Below are positions 28,474-37,333 of a stretch of 64,000 nt of DNA, piece after piece (positions within the stretch are counted from its first letter, which is position 1; every line of letters begins with the position of its first letter). Source of the DNA: Leptospiraceae bacterium. GTDB lineage: Bacteria > Spirochaetota > Leptospiria > Leptospirales > Leptospiraceae. Under the pieces are notes generated by a model that was not told where the DNA came from, did not search any database, and saw nothing but the letters and a program-made list of their open reading frames with translations. The stretch spans positions 1,608,614-1,672,613 of the forward strand of contig JADJSX010000023.1 in the NCBI GenBank assembly GCA_016711485.1, read 5' to 3'. Both the position numbers and the translations under genes were made by a program.

Positions 28474-29103
28474 TTAGTAAGCGATTCCAATTCTGCTTTT
28501 GAATATTGATTTAGTATCTAAGTTTTTTAAAATAAAATCGGCTACATCTTCTACTGAAATTCTTCTACCATTGTCCGGCAAATAATCAATAGCCGTTCTA
28601 TATATTTCGGTTTTTCCTGACTCTGGCATTTCAGGGGCACATACCATTGTCCAATTAATCGATGAATTTTGTAAATATTGATAAACCTTCCAGTTTTCGG
28701 CAGATACTAATCGGAAAGTTTCTGGGTAATTCGGACGATTCCGGCGAAGTCCAAATTCTCGATCATCTAATATTCCGGCTCCTGCTACATTTAAAAAACG
28801 CGTCAAGTTGAATTTGTGCATTCCGTTTATCATATTTTGTACTCCAGCGGATAATACGGAGTAATCGGGTTTAGTTGCACGACCACTGAGTGCGGAGATT
28901 ACAATTTCTTTTCCTTCGATTGCTTTTATTACGCCTTCGGAATCGAATACGTCTCCGGAAATCACTTCCAGATTTGGACTAGTGATTTTAATTTTACTCA
29001 TATCTCGCACAAATGCGGTTATTTTGTGTTTATTCTCTAAACCGTATTCCACAAGTTTTTGTCCTACTCGACCACTTGCTCCGAAAATGATGATAGACTT
29101 CAT
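28474..29103 (-). CDS. NAD(P)H-binding atypical SDR (NmrA/YwnB-like)
   Basis: 209 residues. A Rossmann nucleotide-binding motif GASGRVG lies at residues 8-14, followed by strand-helix repeats with AFVRDMSKI, VISGDVFD and VISALSGRAT. The usual YxxxK catalytic pair is absent, as in the atypical, sensor or reductase-like SDRs. The C-terminus has ISVEDVADFILKNLD. Its start overlaps the upstream signalling gene by four bases (ATGA), implying coupled translation. The function may be redox sensing or reduction of a small substrate. Confidence 0.85.
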   Translation of the reverse strand: MKSIIIFGASGRVGQKLVEYGLENKHKITAFVRDMSKIKITSPNLEVISGDVFDSEGVIKAIEGKEIVISALSGRATKPDYSVLSAGVQNMINGMHKFNLTRFLNVAGAGILDDREFGLRRNRPNYPETFRLVSAENWKVYQYLQNSSINWTMVCAPEMPESGKTEIYRTAIDYLPDNGRRISVEDVADFILKNLDTKSIFKSRIGIAY

Positions 29104-30341
29104 GCGTTAGCCACTACACAATTTCTTCCTTTGTTTCGCGCATCTTCCAATAATTTTTCTGCTTCTTTGATTCGAAATTCTAATTCTGGATTTTGTGTGA
29201 AAGATAAACCTACTGAAATTGTATACTCGATCGATTTGCCGGAAGTGTTTACTGGAAAACTTGCAATTTTGGAACAAAAATTTTGAAAAAGTTCAATAGC
29301 AACGTTACGCGATATATTTTGAATTAGAATAGCAAATTTCCTTCCTTCAATACGAAATAAAAAATGAGAACGTTCAAAATGAGATTTTGCTATTATTCCT
29401 ATCGATTGTAAAATTAAATCTCCTACTTCATTTCCATGCTCAGTATTTAGTTTTTTAAAATGATCAATAGAAAAAAAAGCGAGGACTGTTTCTTTTCCGC
29501 CAGATAATAACTGTCTACTTTTCTCTAAAAAATATTGGCGATTGTAAAGACCTGTTAAAAAGTCACGTCTCGAAATATCACGTATTTTTTCTATACTTTC
29601 CAGTGCGTCCATATTCATATTGATTCTGCATGCGAATTCCTCTTTAGTAAATGGTTTTGTGATAAAATCATTTGCGCCAATTTTAATAAATTTTGAGGAA
29701 ATATTTTTTGTATCATTTCCGGAAATTGAAATAATGATCAGTTCTTCTTTTGAGTATTTTTCTCGTAATTTAAGTGTTAATTCAAATCCGTCCATATCTT
29801 TCATATTGTAATCAGTTAAAACTAATTTAATATCAGGGTTATCTTTTACTGTATTTAGACAATCCAAGCCATTTTTTGCTTCTAGAACTTTAAACATTTG
29901 TAGTCTTAGTAAATCACTGGTTAATTTTCGAAATAGCGGAGAATCATCTACAACCACAACTTTAGTTGTACTGTTTCTTACGATTTGGTTTAGAAGTTTG
30001 ATTACAAAGTCCATATCTTCTTTTTTAGATTTGAAAATGTAGTCGATGATATTTTTTTCTAGAATTCTATTTCGAATTTCGTCATTTAATTCGCCGGTAA
30101 TTACAATAACTGGGATTTTTTCCTTTAGCATATAATCAATATGTTCTTCCCCTTTACTATCAAGAACATTTAAGTCTACTAAGGCGAGAAATATGGATTG
30201 CCTTTCCCTATTTAAAACTTCTTTTGCTTCTTCGAAAGACGCAGCAAAAATACAATCCATACCTAAATCGTGTTTGATTCGAAAAGCAATTAGTTTTGAA
30301 AAAGATTTACTATCATCTATTATAAAAATTTTATTTTTCAT
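29100..30341 (-). CDS. Double-receiver response regulator with degenerate GGDEF domain
   Basis: 413 residues. Receiver 1 (about 3-120) has the acidic pair IDD and the acceptor Asp in LVDLNV. Receiver 2 (about 125-240) has VDD, acceptor LTDYNM and the Lys in TKPF. A GGDEF-type domain (about 255-410) begins DFLTGLYNRQYF. At the active-site position the sequence reads IEGRKFAI rather than GGDEF. Diguanylate cyclase activity is therefore doubtful; the domain may bind nucleotide or partner proteins instead. It is the first gene of a pair with the downstream SDR. Confidence 0.9.
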   Translation of the reverse strand: MKNKIFIIDDSKSFSKLIAFRIKHDLGMDCIFAASFEEAKEVLNRERQSIFLALVDLNVLDSKGEEHIDYMLKEKIPVIVITGELNDEIRNRILEKNIIDYIFKSKKEDMDFVIKLLNQIVRNSTTKVVVVDDSPLFRKLTSDLLRLQMFKVLEAKNGLDCLNTVKDNPDIKLVLTDYNMKDMDGFELTLKLREKYSKEELIIISISGNDTKNISSKFIKIGANDFITKPFTKEEFACRINMNMDALESIEKIRDISRRDFLTGLYNRQYFLEKSRQLLSGGKETVLAFFSIDHFKKLNTEHGNEVGDLILQSIGIIAKSHFERSHFLFRIEGRKFAILIQNISRNVAIELFQNFCSKIASFPVNTSGKSIEYTISVGLSFTQNPELEFRIKEAEKLLEDARNKGRNCVVANA

Positions 30342-30345
30342 ATTA

Positions 30346-31314
30346 TTATTTATACGAAAGCTCTAACATGCGGGTAACAGAGCGTTTTCCTTTTTCTATA
30401 ATTTCAGGATCGAGAATAATTTCATATTGTTCATAAATTAGAGAATCTCGAATTTTCTCAAGAGTAATTTTTTTCATATGAGGACATGTTTGACAAGTAG
30501 ATACAAATTTCTTTTCGGGAAATTCTGATCTTAGATTATCCCCCATCGAACATTCTGTAATTAACATTATATTTTTTGCATTTGATTTTGTAATATAATT
30601 TGCCATGTCAGCAGTAGAACCGGCGAAATCGGACGCATCAACTACATCACTTTTGCATTCTGGATGCGAAATCACAACTAAATCATCAAATAAACGGCGT
30701 GTATTTTCAATATCTTCTTTGGTATATAGTTCATGCACCATACAGCTACCGGGATGTGTGATTAATTTTTTTTTGGTGTGTTTTTGAACGTTAGATGCTA
30801 GATACTGATCTGGTAGAAAAATAACCGTATCCGCATCGAGAGAATTTACAATTTTAATTGCATTTCCAGACGTACAACATACATCCGTTTCTGCCTTAAC
30901 CTCTGCGGAACAATTTACATAAGTTACGACGGGCACTCCCGGATACTGTTTTTTTAAATCAATTACATCCTGTCGGGTGATACTTTCAGCGAGAGAACAA
31001 CCGGCTTTTAGATCAGCGATTAATACCTTCTTATCCGGTGAAAGTATTTTGGCAGTTTCTGCCATGAAGTGAACCCCATTGAATAGAATAATATCCGCTT
31101 TGGTTTCAGCCGCCATTTTACTTAAATAAAGGGAGTCACCAACGATATCAGATACTCCATAAAATACGTCAGGTGTCATATAGTTGTGTCCGAGTAAAAC
31201 TGCATTCTTTTCTTTTTTGAGTCGATTAATTTCGTCAATAATCGGAAGTCTTTTTTCTATCTCAAAATCTGTGTAAGTTGTTTCTAAATGTTTTACTAAA
31301 TCTTCTGTTTTCAT
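30346..31314 (-). CDS. nadA: Quinolinate synthase A
   Basis: 322 residues. It condenses iminoaspartate with dihydroxyacetone phosphate to quinolinate for NAD synthesis, using a [4Fe-4S] cluster. The three cluster cysteines sit in LKAGCSLAES, DVCCTSGNA and CQTCPHMKKI. GHNYMTPDVF near residue 43 and HPECKSDVVDASDFAGSTADM are also family signatures. The iron-sulfur enzyme lacks an adjacent nadB or nadC here. Length is normal. Confidence 0.96.
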   Translation of the reverse strand: MKTEDLVKHLETTYTDFEIEKRLPIIDEINRLKKEKNAVLLGHNYMTPDVFYGVSDIVGDSLYLSKMAAETKADIILFNGVHFMAETAKILSPDKKVLIADLKAGCSLAESITRQDVIDLKKQYPGVPVVTYVNCSAEVKAETDVCCTSGNAIKIVNSLDADTVIFLPDQYLASNVQKHTKKKLITHPGSCMVHELYTKEDIENTRRLFDDLVVISHPECKSDVVDASDFAGSTADMANYITKSNAKNIMLITECSMGDNLRSEFPEKKFVSTCQTCPHMKKITLEKIRDSLIYEQYEIILDPEIIEKGKRSVTRMLELSYK

Positions 31315-31831
31315 AGATATTAAAAAAGGCTGAATCGGGTAGATTGTCCCTAAAAGCCATTCTCCTCACTTTGTATTCATTGTATATTATCGTATAGACT
31401 TCCTAAACTGTGGAAGTCGTATTTTTTCTATACTTCTGCCTATCTCGATAAGTTTTAGGACTTAGGTATTTTACGCTACTGAAAATAGACTTTGCAGAAT
31501 TAAAAATGAGTATTAAAATATCCCAGAAATAAAAAAATACAACTAGAAATTTAATCTAATTATTTAGCGTAAATTCCAGACTTAAGTCATTTATTGTATG
31601 CGAATTCTGGAGAAATTTTACTGTTTTCAGCCCAAAACTGTCTAAAATAAGTTTACTGCCTCCAAACCTCATGTTTTTTTTATCGTGGATAAATTGATCT
31701 GTTCTGAAAACCTTTGTTTTTTTTGTCATTTAAGATTGTGACGGAAGGAAGGATTTTTACTTACAAATTGACTTTTGGATTTAGATTTTTTCTCTAAGGA
31801 AAAAAAAAGTAACGATAATAGATATTGTACA
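31315..31831. other. Intergenic region upstream of nadA
   Basis: About 450-500 bases between divergent genes. The only structure seen is a hairpin at 31397-31418, GACTTCC-loop-GGAAGTC, followed by ATTTTTTCT. It is terminator-like on the plus strand, although no plus-strand gene lies upstream of it. It may belong to a leader or be fortuitous. No riboswitch was recognised. Confidence 0.4.
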
Positions 31832-32590
31832 ATGAATAAAAAAAATTATAAACTATTTGGGCTATTTTTTCTTTTGGTGGCACTCCTTATTGGAGCTTTG
31901 TTTTACTATTTCAAAATTTATAAAAAAAATTTAGAAGACCCAGATTATCATACGATTTCCGATTCTCTTTTTTTACAGTTAAAAGATAATCCTGATTATT
32001 TGTTAAGAGAAAATCTATTAGAAATAAAATCCCTTTCTCTGTTAGAATATTTTAGAACTAGAATGCTTTTTCATACTTATACAAATTCTGGTTCTCCTAA
32101 AAAATATTTTCAAAAAGAATTAGAATTAGACTTTCCAGGTGAAAGAAGTAGAGTATTAATCGAAATTTTAGAAGTCTATTTAAAGTTTGAAAAAGAAAAA
32201 CAAAAAGTAAACGAAGACAAAGACCTCGACGATTACGAAAAAATTCTAAAAATTGAAATGGTTCGTTTTGAATTATTTGGAGAAAAGTTAGAAAGTTTAT
32301 TATTCCCAAGTAAAGATTTTGAAACCATTGAAAAATTTTACGCTTATACAAATCGATATCTAAAGAAACATTATACCGATATGCCTCGCTCTAAAAAAAA
32401 CCATCTCTTGAAAGCTCGGAAAGAAATATACGGTACAGACTACGAACGATTATTCGCTCAAGAACCATTTCAACGTATATTCGAATTGGAATTAAAAATA
32501 AATGAACGAGAATTAGGAATTATGAATGAATTTGAAAAAAATCAAACTATATCAAGTCTACGGGAAAAGTTATTAAAAACAGAAAATTAA
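31832..32590 (+). CDS. Hypothetical membrane-anchored protein
   Basis: About 252 residues from the ATG at 31832; an in-frame TTG at 31775 would add 19 residues. One N-terminal membrane helix (LFGLFFLLVALLIGALFYYF, about 8-27) is followed by a highly charged, helical, probably periplasmic domain rich in Lys/Glu (for example LEVYLKFEKEKQKVNEDKDLDDYEKILKIEMVRFELFGEKL). No known motif. It could be a structural or sensor protein of the envelope. No neighbour on the same strand helps. Confidence 0.5.
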   Translation: MNKKNYKLFGLFFLLVALLIGALFYYFKIYKKNLEDPDYHTISDSLFLQLKDNPDYLLRENLLEIKSLSLLEYFRTRMLFHTYTNSGSPKKYFQKELELDFPGERSRVLIEILEVYLKFEKEKQKVNEDKDLDDYEKILKIEMVRFELFGEKLESLLFPSKDFETIEKFYAYTNRYLKKHYTDMPRSKKNHLLKARKEIYGTDYERLFAQEPFQRIFELELKINERELGIMNEFEKNQTISSLREKLLKTEN

Positions 32591-32627
32591 ATTTATCTAG
32601 AAGGAATTCTACCTAATTAAGACTAAC

Positions 32628-32742
32628 ACTTCTCATATACCCTTCGCCAAAAGTAAATTCCGATAAAACTAGACAACTTTCTTTTGGCAATTGGGAATAT
32701 CGCTTTTGTGAAAAAAACCGGAACTTATTTATGAGAAATGGT
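32628..32742. repeat. Dispersed palindromic repeat, family 2, complete copy
   Basis: Nested inverted repeats. The outer pair is TTCTCATA at 32630-32637 and TATGAGAA at 32730-32737. The inner pair is TACCCTTCGCCAAAAG at 32638-32653 and its imperfect complement CTTTTGGCAATTGGGA at 32681-32696. The right part matches, inverted, the sequences at 2184 and 5628. It lies between two convergent genes, so it may also act as a transcript end. Confidence 0.75.
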
Positions 32743-32765
32743 ACATTTAACTAAGAGCGCAATTC

Positions 32766-33704
32766 TTAATGCATGAGCCATCTCTCTGCATCAAGGGCTG
32801 CCATACAACCTGATCCGGCGGCAGAGATTGCTTGTCGATAGATTCTATCTTGCACGTCGCCTGCGGCAAACACACCTTCGACGTTGGTGCGAGTAGAGCC
32901 GGGAACTGTTTTGATATAACCAACTTCGTCTAATTCTAAAAATTCTTTGAAAATTTCTGTATTAGGAGTGTGACCGATTGCATAGAAGAGTCCTCCTACA
33001 GGAAGAGTTTTAGTAGATCCATTTACTGTATCTTTGAGGGTAATTGCATTTATCCCACCAGCGCCGCCTATTGCCTCTTCAACTGTGCTATTCCACACCA
33101 TTTGGATCTTTGGGTGATTGATAGCCCGGTCTTGCATAACCTGTGATGCTCGAAGTTTGTCGCGTCTGTGAATCAAATAAACTTTGGATGCAAATTTTGT
33201 TAAATGAGTTGCTTCTTCTACTGCGGAATCACCACCACCAATTACGGCGAGTTCTTTGTTGCGGAAAATTGGAAGTGCCCCATCGCATACAGCACAAGCG
33301 GAAATTCCTCTTTGCCAGTAATCGTGTTCGCCTTTTATATTCATACGTTTGGCGGTAGCCCCTGTTGCAATTATGATTGCTTCTGCTTCACATTCTTCTT
33401 CGTCTGTATAGATTTTAAATGGACGAACGTTTAAATTTACTTTGGTAACTGTTTGTGTAATTATTTTGGTTCCGTATTTCTCTGACTGTTCGCGGAATAA
33501 CTGTGTTAGCTTCGTTCCATCAATTCCCTCAGGAAATCCCGGAAAGTTTTCTACCTCTGTAGTAGTGGTCAATTGTCCGCCTGCCGCAACTCCACCAGCC
33601 ATGAATCCTTCATACATCACTGGATTTAAGTTTGCTCTTGCCGCGTAAATTGCTGCTGTATGACCCGCAGGTCCTGAACCGATGATAACTATTTTGTGTG
33701 CCAT
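32766..33704 (-). CDS. trxB: Thioredoxin reductase
   Basis: 312 residues. A flavoprotein that passes electrons from NADPH to thioredoxin in the cytoplasm. The FAD-binding motif GSGPAGHTAAIYAAR is at residues 8-22, the redox-active pair is CAVCDGA (about 136-142), the NADPH motif is GGGDSAVEEA (about 154-163), and the C-terminal FAD motif is GVFAAGDVQDRIYRQ. The length is standard for the low-molecular-weight enzyme. It precedes the MBOAT operon in reverse order, with 10 bases between them, so it may be read from the same transcript. Confidence 0.97.
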   Translation of the reverse strand: MAHKIVIIGSGPAGHTAAIYAARANLNPVMYEGFMAGGVAAGGQLTTTTEVENFPGFPEGIDGTKLTQLFREQSEKYGTKIITQTVTKVNLNVRPFKIYTDEEECEAEAIIIATGATAKRMNIKGEHDYWQRGISACAVCDGALPIFRNKELAVIGGGDSAVEEATHLTKFASKVYLIHRRDKLRASQVMQDRAINHPKIQMVWNSTVEEAIGGAGGINAITLKDTVNGSTKTLPVGGLFYAIGHTPNTEIFKEFLELDEVGYIKTVPGSTRTNVEGVFAAGDVQDRIYRQAISAAGSGCMAALDAERWLMH

Positions 33705-33714
33705 AAAAAAACTC

Positions 33715-35121
33715 CTAAAATTGAAAATAATAAAACTGGGGACTTGCCGTCACCGTATAAATGCAACCAGCGACTAAAAATATAGAAGCTAGGACGGGAA
33801 TCCGGATACTTTGGTAAATGGAAGATTCCTTTATTTGAGTCAATTTTCCTGTTTCCTCTAAGACTTCAATCGCAATTAAAATTCCAATTGGAATAAATAA
33901 AATATAGTTGATAGTAAAAATTCCATCTGTTCTAAGAGTAATAATTCGTTTTAACATTACCATTGCTAAATCAAAATCGAGGGAGCGGAAAAATAAACCT
34001 CCCAACATAAATAGAGCAAATGTATAACAGATACGAAGTATCTTCGGGATTTTTAGGAAATACTTTTCGTATCCGTATTCAATGAAAAATTTTTCTACAG
34101 TAAGACTAATTCCACAGATAAATCCCCAGATGATAAAATTCCACGCCGCCCCATGCCAAGCTCCCCCAATTACCATCGTGACAAATACGTTGAAATAATT
34201 TCGCAAAATAGAAACTCTACTTCCACCGAGCGTTATATAGATGTAATCCCTAAGCCAAGTAGAAAGAGAAATATGCCATCTTCTCCATAAATCTGTAGAA
34301 GAGGAAGCTAAGTATGGACGTTTAAAATTAATTGGAATATTAAAACCTAAAACTTTTCCTGCACCAATGGCTATATCTGAGTAACCCGCAAAGTCACAAT
34401 AGATTTGGATTGTAAATAGATATACGCCGAGTATAGATGCCGCAAAATGATAATTAGCCGGATTTGCAAAGATTGGCTCGATAAAATCAGAAATCGGATC
34501 AGCAATCATTGTCTTCTTAAAAATTCCAAGGGCTATTTGTCCCATTCCAAGTGAGAAGTTTTCTTTTGAAAAAAGTTTTCTTCCTTTGAATTGGGGAATT
34601 AAAACATCGGCTCGCATGATAGGACCTGCAACCAATTGAGGAAAGAACAACAAGAATAAAGAAAAGTCAGAGAAATTTCTTTCGGGTTTGAGAAGTCCCC
34701 TGTAAACGTCTACCGCATACGCAATTGCCTGGAAGGTATAAAAAGAAATTCCCAGTGGCAAAATAAACCCTATCGCTTTAAATTCCGACGGATTACTTCC
34801 ATTTACCCCAAGGTCTTGTAAAATAGAACGCAAGAAGTCAGTGTATTTAAAAAAAACTAAAATTCCAATATTTACAACCAAAACAAAATAGAGCCAAAAT
34901 TTTTTCGTATTTTGTTTTTCTGTTTCAAAAATGCGAATTGAACCAATAAAAGTCGCAATAAACGACAAAAGAAGTAGGGGAACAAAAGCTACTTTAAGAC
35001 AAGCATAAAAATACACCGAAGCCCAAAGTAGCAGTTTACGCTGTTTGTCTTCTTGTAGAAAAAAATAGAGAGGAAATACAATGAGGCAGAATACATAAAA
35101 GTGAAGAGAATTAAATAACAT
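33715..35121 (-). CDS. MBOAT-family membrane O-acyltransferase (AlgI/DltB-like)
   Basis: 468 residues with about eleven membrane helices. Family motifs are SFYTFQAIAYAVDVYRG (about 122-138), LVAGPIMRADVLIPQF, FAGYSDIAIGAGKVLGF, and WRRWHISLSTWLRDYIYI. The catalytic His is in GGAWHGAAWNFIIWG. AlgI-type proteins pass acyl groups across the membrane to periplasmic acceptors. With the SGNH protein upstream it forms an acetylation system for an exopolysaccharide or other envelope polymer, the identity of which is unknown. Confidence 0.93.
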   Translation of the reverse strand: MLFNSLHFYVFCLIVFPLYFFLQEDKQRKLLLWASVYFYACLKVAFVPLLLLSFIATFIGSIRIFETEKQNTKKFWLYFVLVVNIGILVFFKYTDFLRSILQDLGVNGSNPSEFKAIGFILPLGISFYTFQAIAYAVDVYRGLLKPERNFSDFSLFLLFFPQLVAGPIMRADVLIPQFKGRKLFSKENFSLGMGQIALGIFKKTMIADPISDFIEPIFANPANYHFAASILGVYLFTIQIYCDFAGYSDIAIGAGKVLGFNIPINFKRPYLASSSTDLWRRWHISLSTWLRDYIYITLGGSRVSILRNYFNVFVTMVIGGAWHGAAWNFIIWGFICGISLTVEKFFIEYGYEKYFLKIPKILRICYTFALFMLGGLFFRSLDFDLAMVMLKRIITLRTDGIFTINYILFIPIGILIAIEVLEETGKLTQIKESSIYQSIRIPVLASIFLVAGCIYTVTASPQFYYFQF

Positions 35122-35191
35122 AGTTTTTTGTGGACTGGTTTTAAAATAATGGAAGAGGGTTACTTTGCTTCAATAAGTGAGCATTTCATTC

Positions 35192-35267
35192 TGTCATGGT
35201 GAGCCTGTCGAACCATCGCAAATAGAATAAAATCGTATTTGACCCATTCGACAAGCTCAGGGTGACA
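35192..35267. repeat. Inverted repeat of the GTCACCCTGAGC...GTCGAA type
   Basis: TGTCATGGTGAGCCTGTCGA at 35192-35211 is matched by its imperfect reverse complement at 35244-35267 (ending TCAGGGTGACA), separated by about 30 AT-rich bases. Sequences of this form are scattered in the genomes of many unrelated bacteria, an observation from memory. It lies between the MBOAT and SGNH genes. Confidence 0.75.
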
Positions 35268-35302
35268 TATTGTCCCCTAACTTAATGACTGCATCAAGCA
35301 TC

Positions 35303-36490
35303 TCAATTCCCTAAAGAGTCCATGACCTCCTCAGTCTTTTTTTTCACAATTTGATACACCCACTCATTGCCTAGAGCAGTGTAATGACCATCCCCAAAAA
35401 TATAATAGGGGCGAACGTTCATTTGTCCCTGAAAAGTCATTTCTTTGGTATATTCATTTAAATCTACAAAGTCGATATTATTTTCTTTTAAATATATTTT
35501 GAGAGTAGATAGATAAGAGTAATAATTATGAAATTTCCCTTTCTGAGAACAGTAAGCTGTTTCTAAATCAATAGGAGCTAGAAATAAAACGAGTTTAATT
35601 TTTCTTTCTTCCGTGAGTTTTACCATTTTATTTATTTGATCTAACATTCCTTGCGGTATATCAAAATTTACCGGAGTGTCTGAACATTCATCGGCAGGGT
35701 ATATTGGTGCCGCGAATGGATCTCGTTTTTCTGGACGAATAAAATCTTCTTTTAAACTATAAGGAGTATAAGGGAAATAAGTATCTGAACATCTATCTGC
35801 TGGTATTGTTGCATTCATACAATCTTGCGTTTTTTTTATTTTTTGAATTGGCCAGATAAATGTTTCATTGAAACGATAAATTAAATTTTCCTGTGTCATT
35901 TTTAATGCGAGGAAAAGGTAACTATATTTTGCTAGTTGAAATTGTATTTCAAATAGAGTCATTGCTAATTTACTATTTTTTTTGATGTAAAAGGTAACTT
36001 CATCTATATTGTCCCCATTACTAGGAAAGTAATACAACACTTTTGCATTTAATTTTGGAAGAAATTTTTCTAACTTTAAATTGATATGGGAAGGTCCGTA
36101 TGCATCTACGCCAAGGTTAAGTGACTGGTAGGAAATTCCTTTTGAATCAGTGTATCCATTGAGTTTATTACAGAAAGTTTCATTATCACTTACCCCAAAT
36201 CCCATTGTAACTGAGTCTCCAATACAAATAATTTGAGGCAGGGAATTATCCACAGGAGGCGATCCACGAAACCCATATTCGTTGGTGGTAAAATCCATTT
36301 CGAAGAATTTTTGAAAATGTTTTACATGGACATTTACATTTGTCTCTAAGTCTATTAGATAATTTGGTTCCACTTTATGATAGGTTTTTTGGATTCGATA
36401 AAACTCCAAAGCCGAAGGGCGGACAATCCAGAGTAACCCCTCTGATACGATTAGGAGTAAAAAAATATTTAGGATAAATTTAATCAGCAT
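35303..36490 (-). CDS. SGNH/GDSL hydrolase-like envelope protein (AlgJ/AlgX/DltD-like partner)
   Basis: 395 residues. An N-terminal membrane anchor or signal (about 3-22) precedes a periplasmic SGNH domain. The nucleophile motif is CIGDSVTMGFG (about 85-95); the Asp-His pair is in FGDGHYTALGNEW near residue 370. A long insertion (about 170-260) carries several cysteines. Such proteins receive or transfer acetyl groups from an MBOAT partner to a polymer. Overlaps the TPR gene upstream by 11 bases; the MBOAT gene follows after a 181-base gap that contains a repeat. Confidence 0.85.
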   Translation of the reverse strand: MLIKFILNIFLLLIVSEGLLWIVRPSALEFYRIQKTYHKVEPNYLIDLETNVNVHVKHFQKFFEMDFTTNEYGFRGSPPVDNSLPQIICIGDSVTMGFGVSDNETFCNKLNGYTDSKGISYQSLNLGVDAYGPSHINLKLEKFLPKLNAKVLYYFPSNGDNIDEVTFYIKKNSKLAMTLFEIQFQLAKYSYLFLALKMTQENLIYRFNETFIWPIQKIKKTQDCMNATIPADRCSDTYFPYTPYSLKEDFIRPEKRDPFAAPIYPADECSDTPVNFDIPQGMLDQINKMVKLTEERKIKLVLFLAPIDLETAYCSQKGKFHNYYSYLSTLKIYLKENNIDFVDLNEYTKEMTFQGQMNVRPYYIFGDGHYTALGNEWVYQIVKKKTEEVMDSLGN

Positions 36491-37112
36491 TTCTGTATTT
36501 ACTTTTGATTTCTTCTGCTTTTTCTGGTAACTCAGCTATTTCGTAACACGCCGCCCAACTTCTATAGAAAAATTTTGCATATTGTGCTTCGAAAGAAATT
36601 TGTATTTTCTTAGCAGTATTTTTAGCCTCGTCTTTTTTTAACATACAATTATATATATCGTCCAAAAGTTGAAATGTTTGTAAGTCTAATCCTACACTCA
36701 GTTCCCCGCGTAAATTTTTAAGTTTAACAAATTCTCGGTTTAAAATATAAGAATCGAATAGTTTCATAGTGACTTCCATGTCTGTTTCGGATTCTTTTTT
36801 TGCAATTTCTAAGTGGTGGATGGCAACGTCTTGGGATTCAGGTGATTCCGAAAGAATAAACCCGACTCGTTTATTTGCAAATCCATATTCGGGATTGATT
36901 TCGAGGGCACGTGTATAATCAAAAAGTGCTTCTGACTTTTTCCCTGCTTGTTCTTTTTTGTAGGCTTCTTGGCTAATTTGTTTTTCCCGAGAACAATTCA
37001 AAAAAAGAAGGAAAAGTAATCCATAAAATAAGTACGAAAGGTATATATACTTACTTTTTGTTAAGTTTTTTTGATGGAGAGTGTTTTTTTTATTGCTTAT
37101 ATTTTGCTGCAT
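36480..37112 (-). CDS. TPR-containing lipoprotein
   Basis: 210 residues. A long N-terminal segment leads to a lipobox-like LLFLLFLNC near residues 33-41, with Cys41 followed by SREK. If the start is as annotated, the n-region is unusually long; a later start is possible. A tetratricopeptide repeat follows (AYKKEQAGKKSEALFDYTRALEINPEYGFA), with two to three less clear helical hairpins after it. It is the first gene of the SGNH/MBOAT group and overlaps the SGNH gene, so a scaffold role in the acetylation machinery is plausible. Confidence 0.75.
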   Translation of the reverse strand: MQQNISNKKNTLHQKNLTKSKYIYLSYLFYGLLFLLFLNCSREKQISQEAYKKEQAGKKSEALFDYTRALEINPEYGFANKRVGFILSESPESQDVAIHHLEIAKKESETDMEVTMKLFDSYILNREFVKLKNLRGELSVGLDLQTFQLLDDIYNCMLKKDEAKNTAKKIQISFEAQYAKFFYRSWAACYEIAELPEKAEEIKSKYRNAD

Positions 37113-37333
37113 ATTATGTCTTATATATTAATGGAATTTGTATCTATTAAGCATTGAATTAAAGTCGTTAAAATCTTTAAAACTTTTTTCTAAATGTTAG
37201 GATTTTATGTAAAATTTTGTCTAGTACAAGAATGACTCTAATAAAAAAACTTTGTCTCATAGAGAAAAAAATCAAAAAAAGGTAAGAGTTCGACCGATTC
37301 TGTTATTAATCAAGTGTAGAGTGAGATAAAAAA

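Noticed and set aside
31397..31425. NAD-responsive riboswitch or terminator upstream of nadA
   Set aside because: Only a single 7-bp hairpin with a T-run on the plus strand is seen; its orientation is wrong for nadA attenuation and no known riboswitch motif was recognised.
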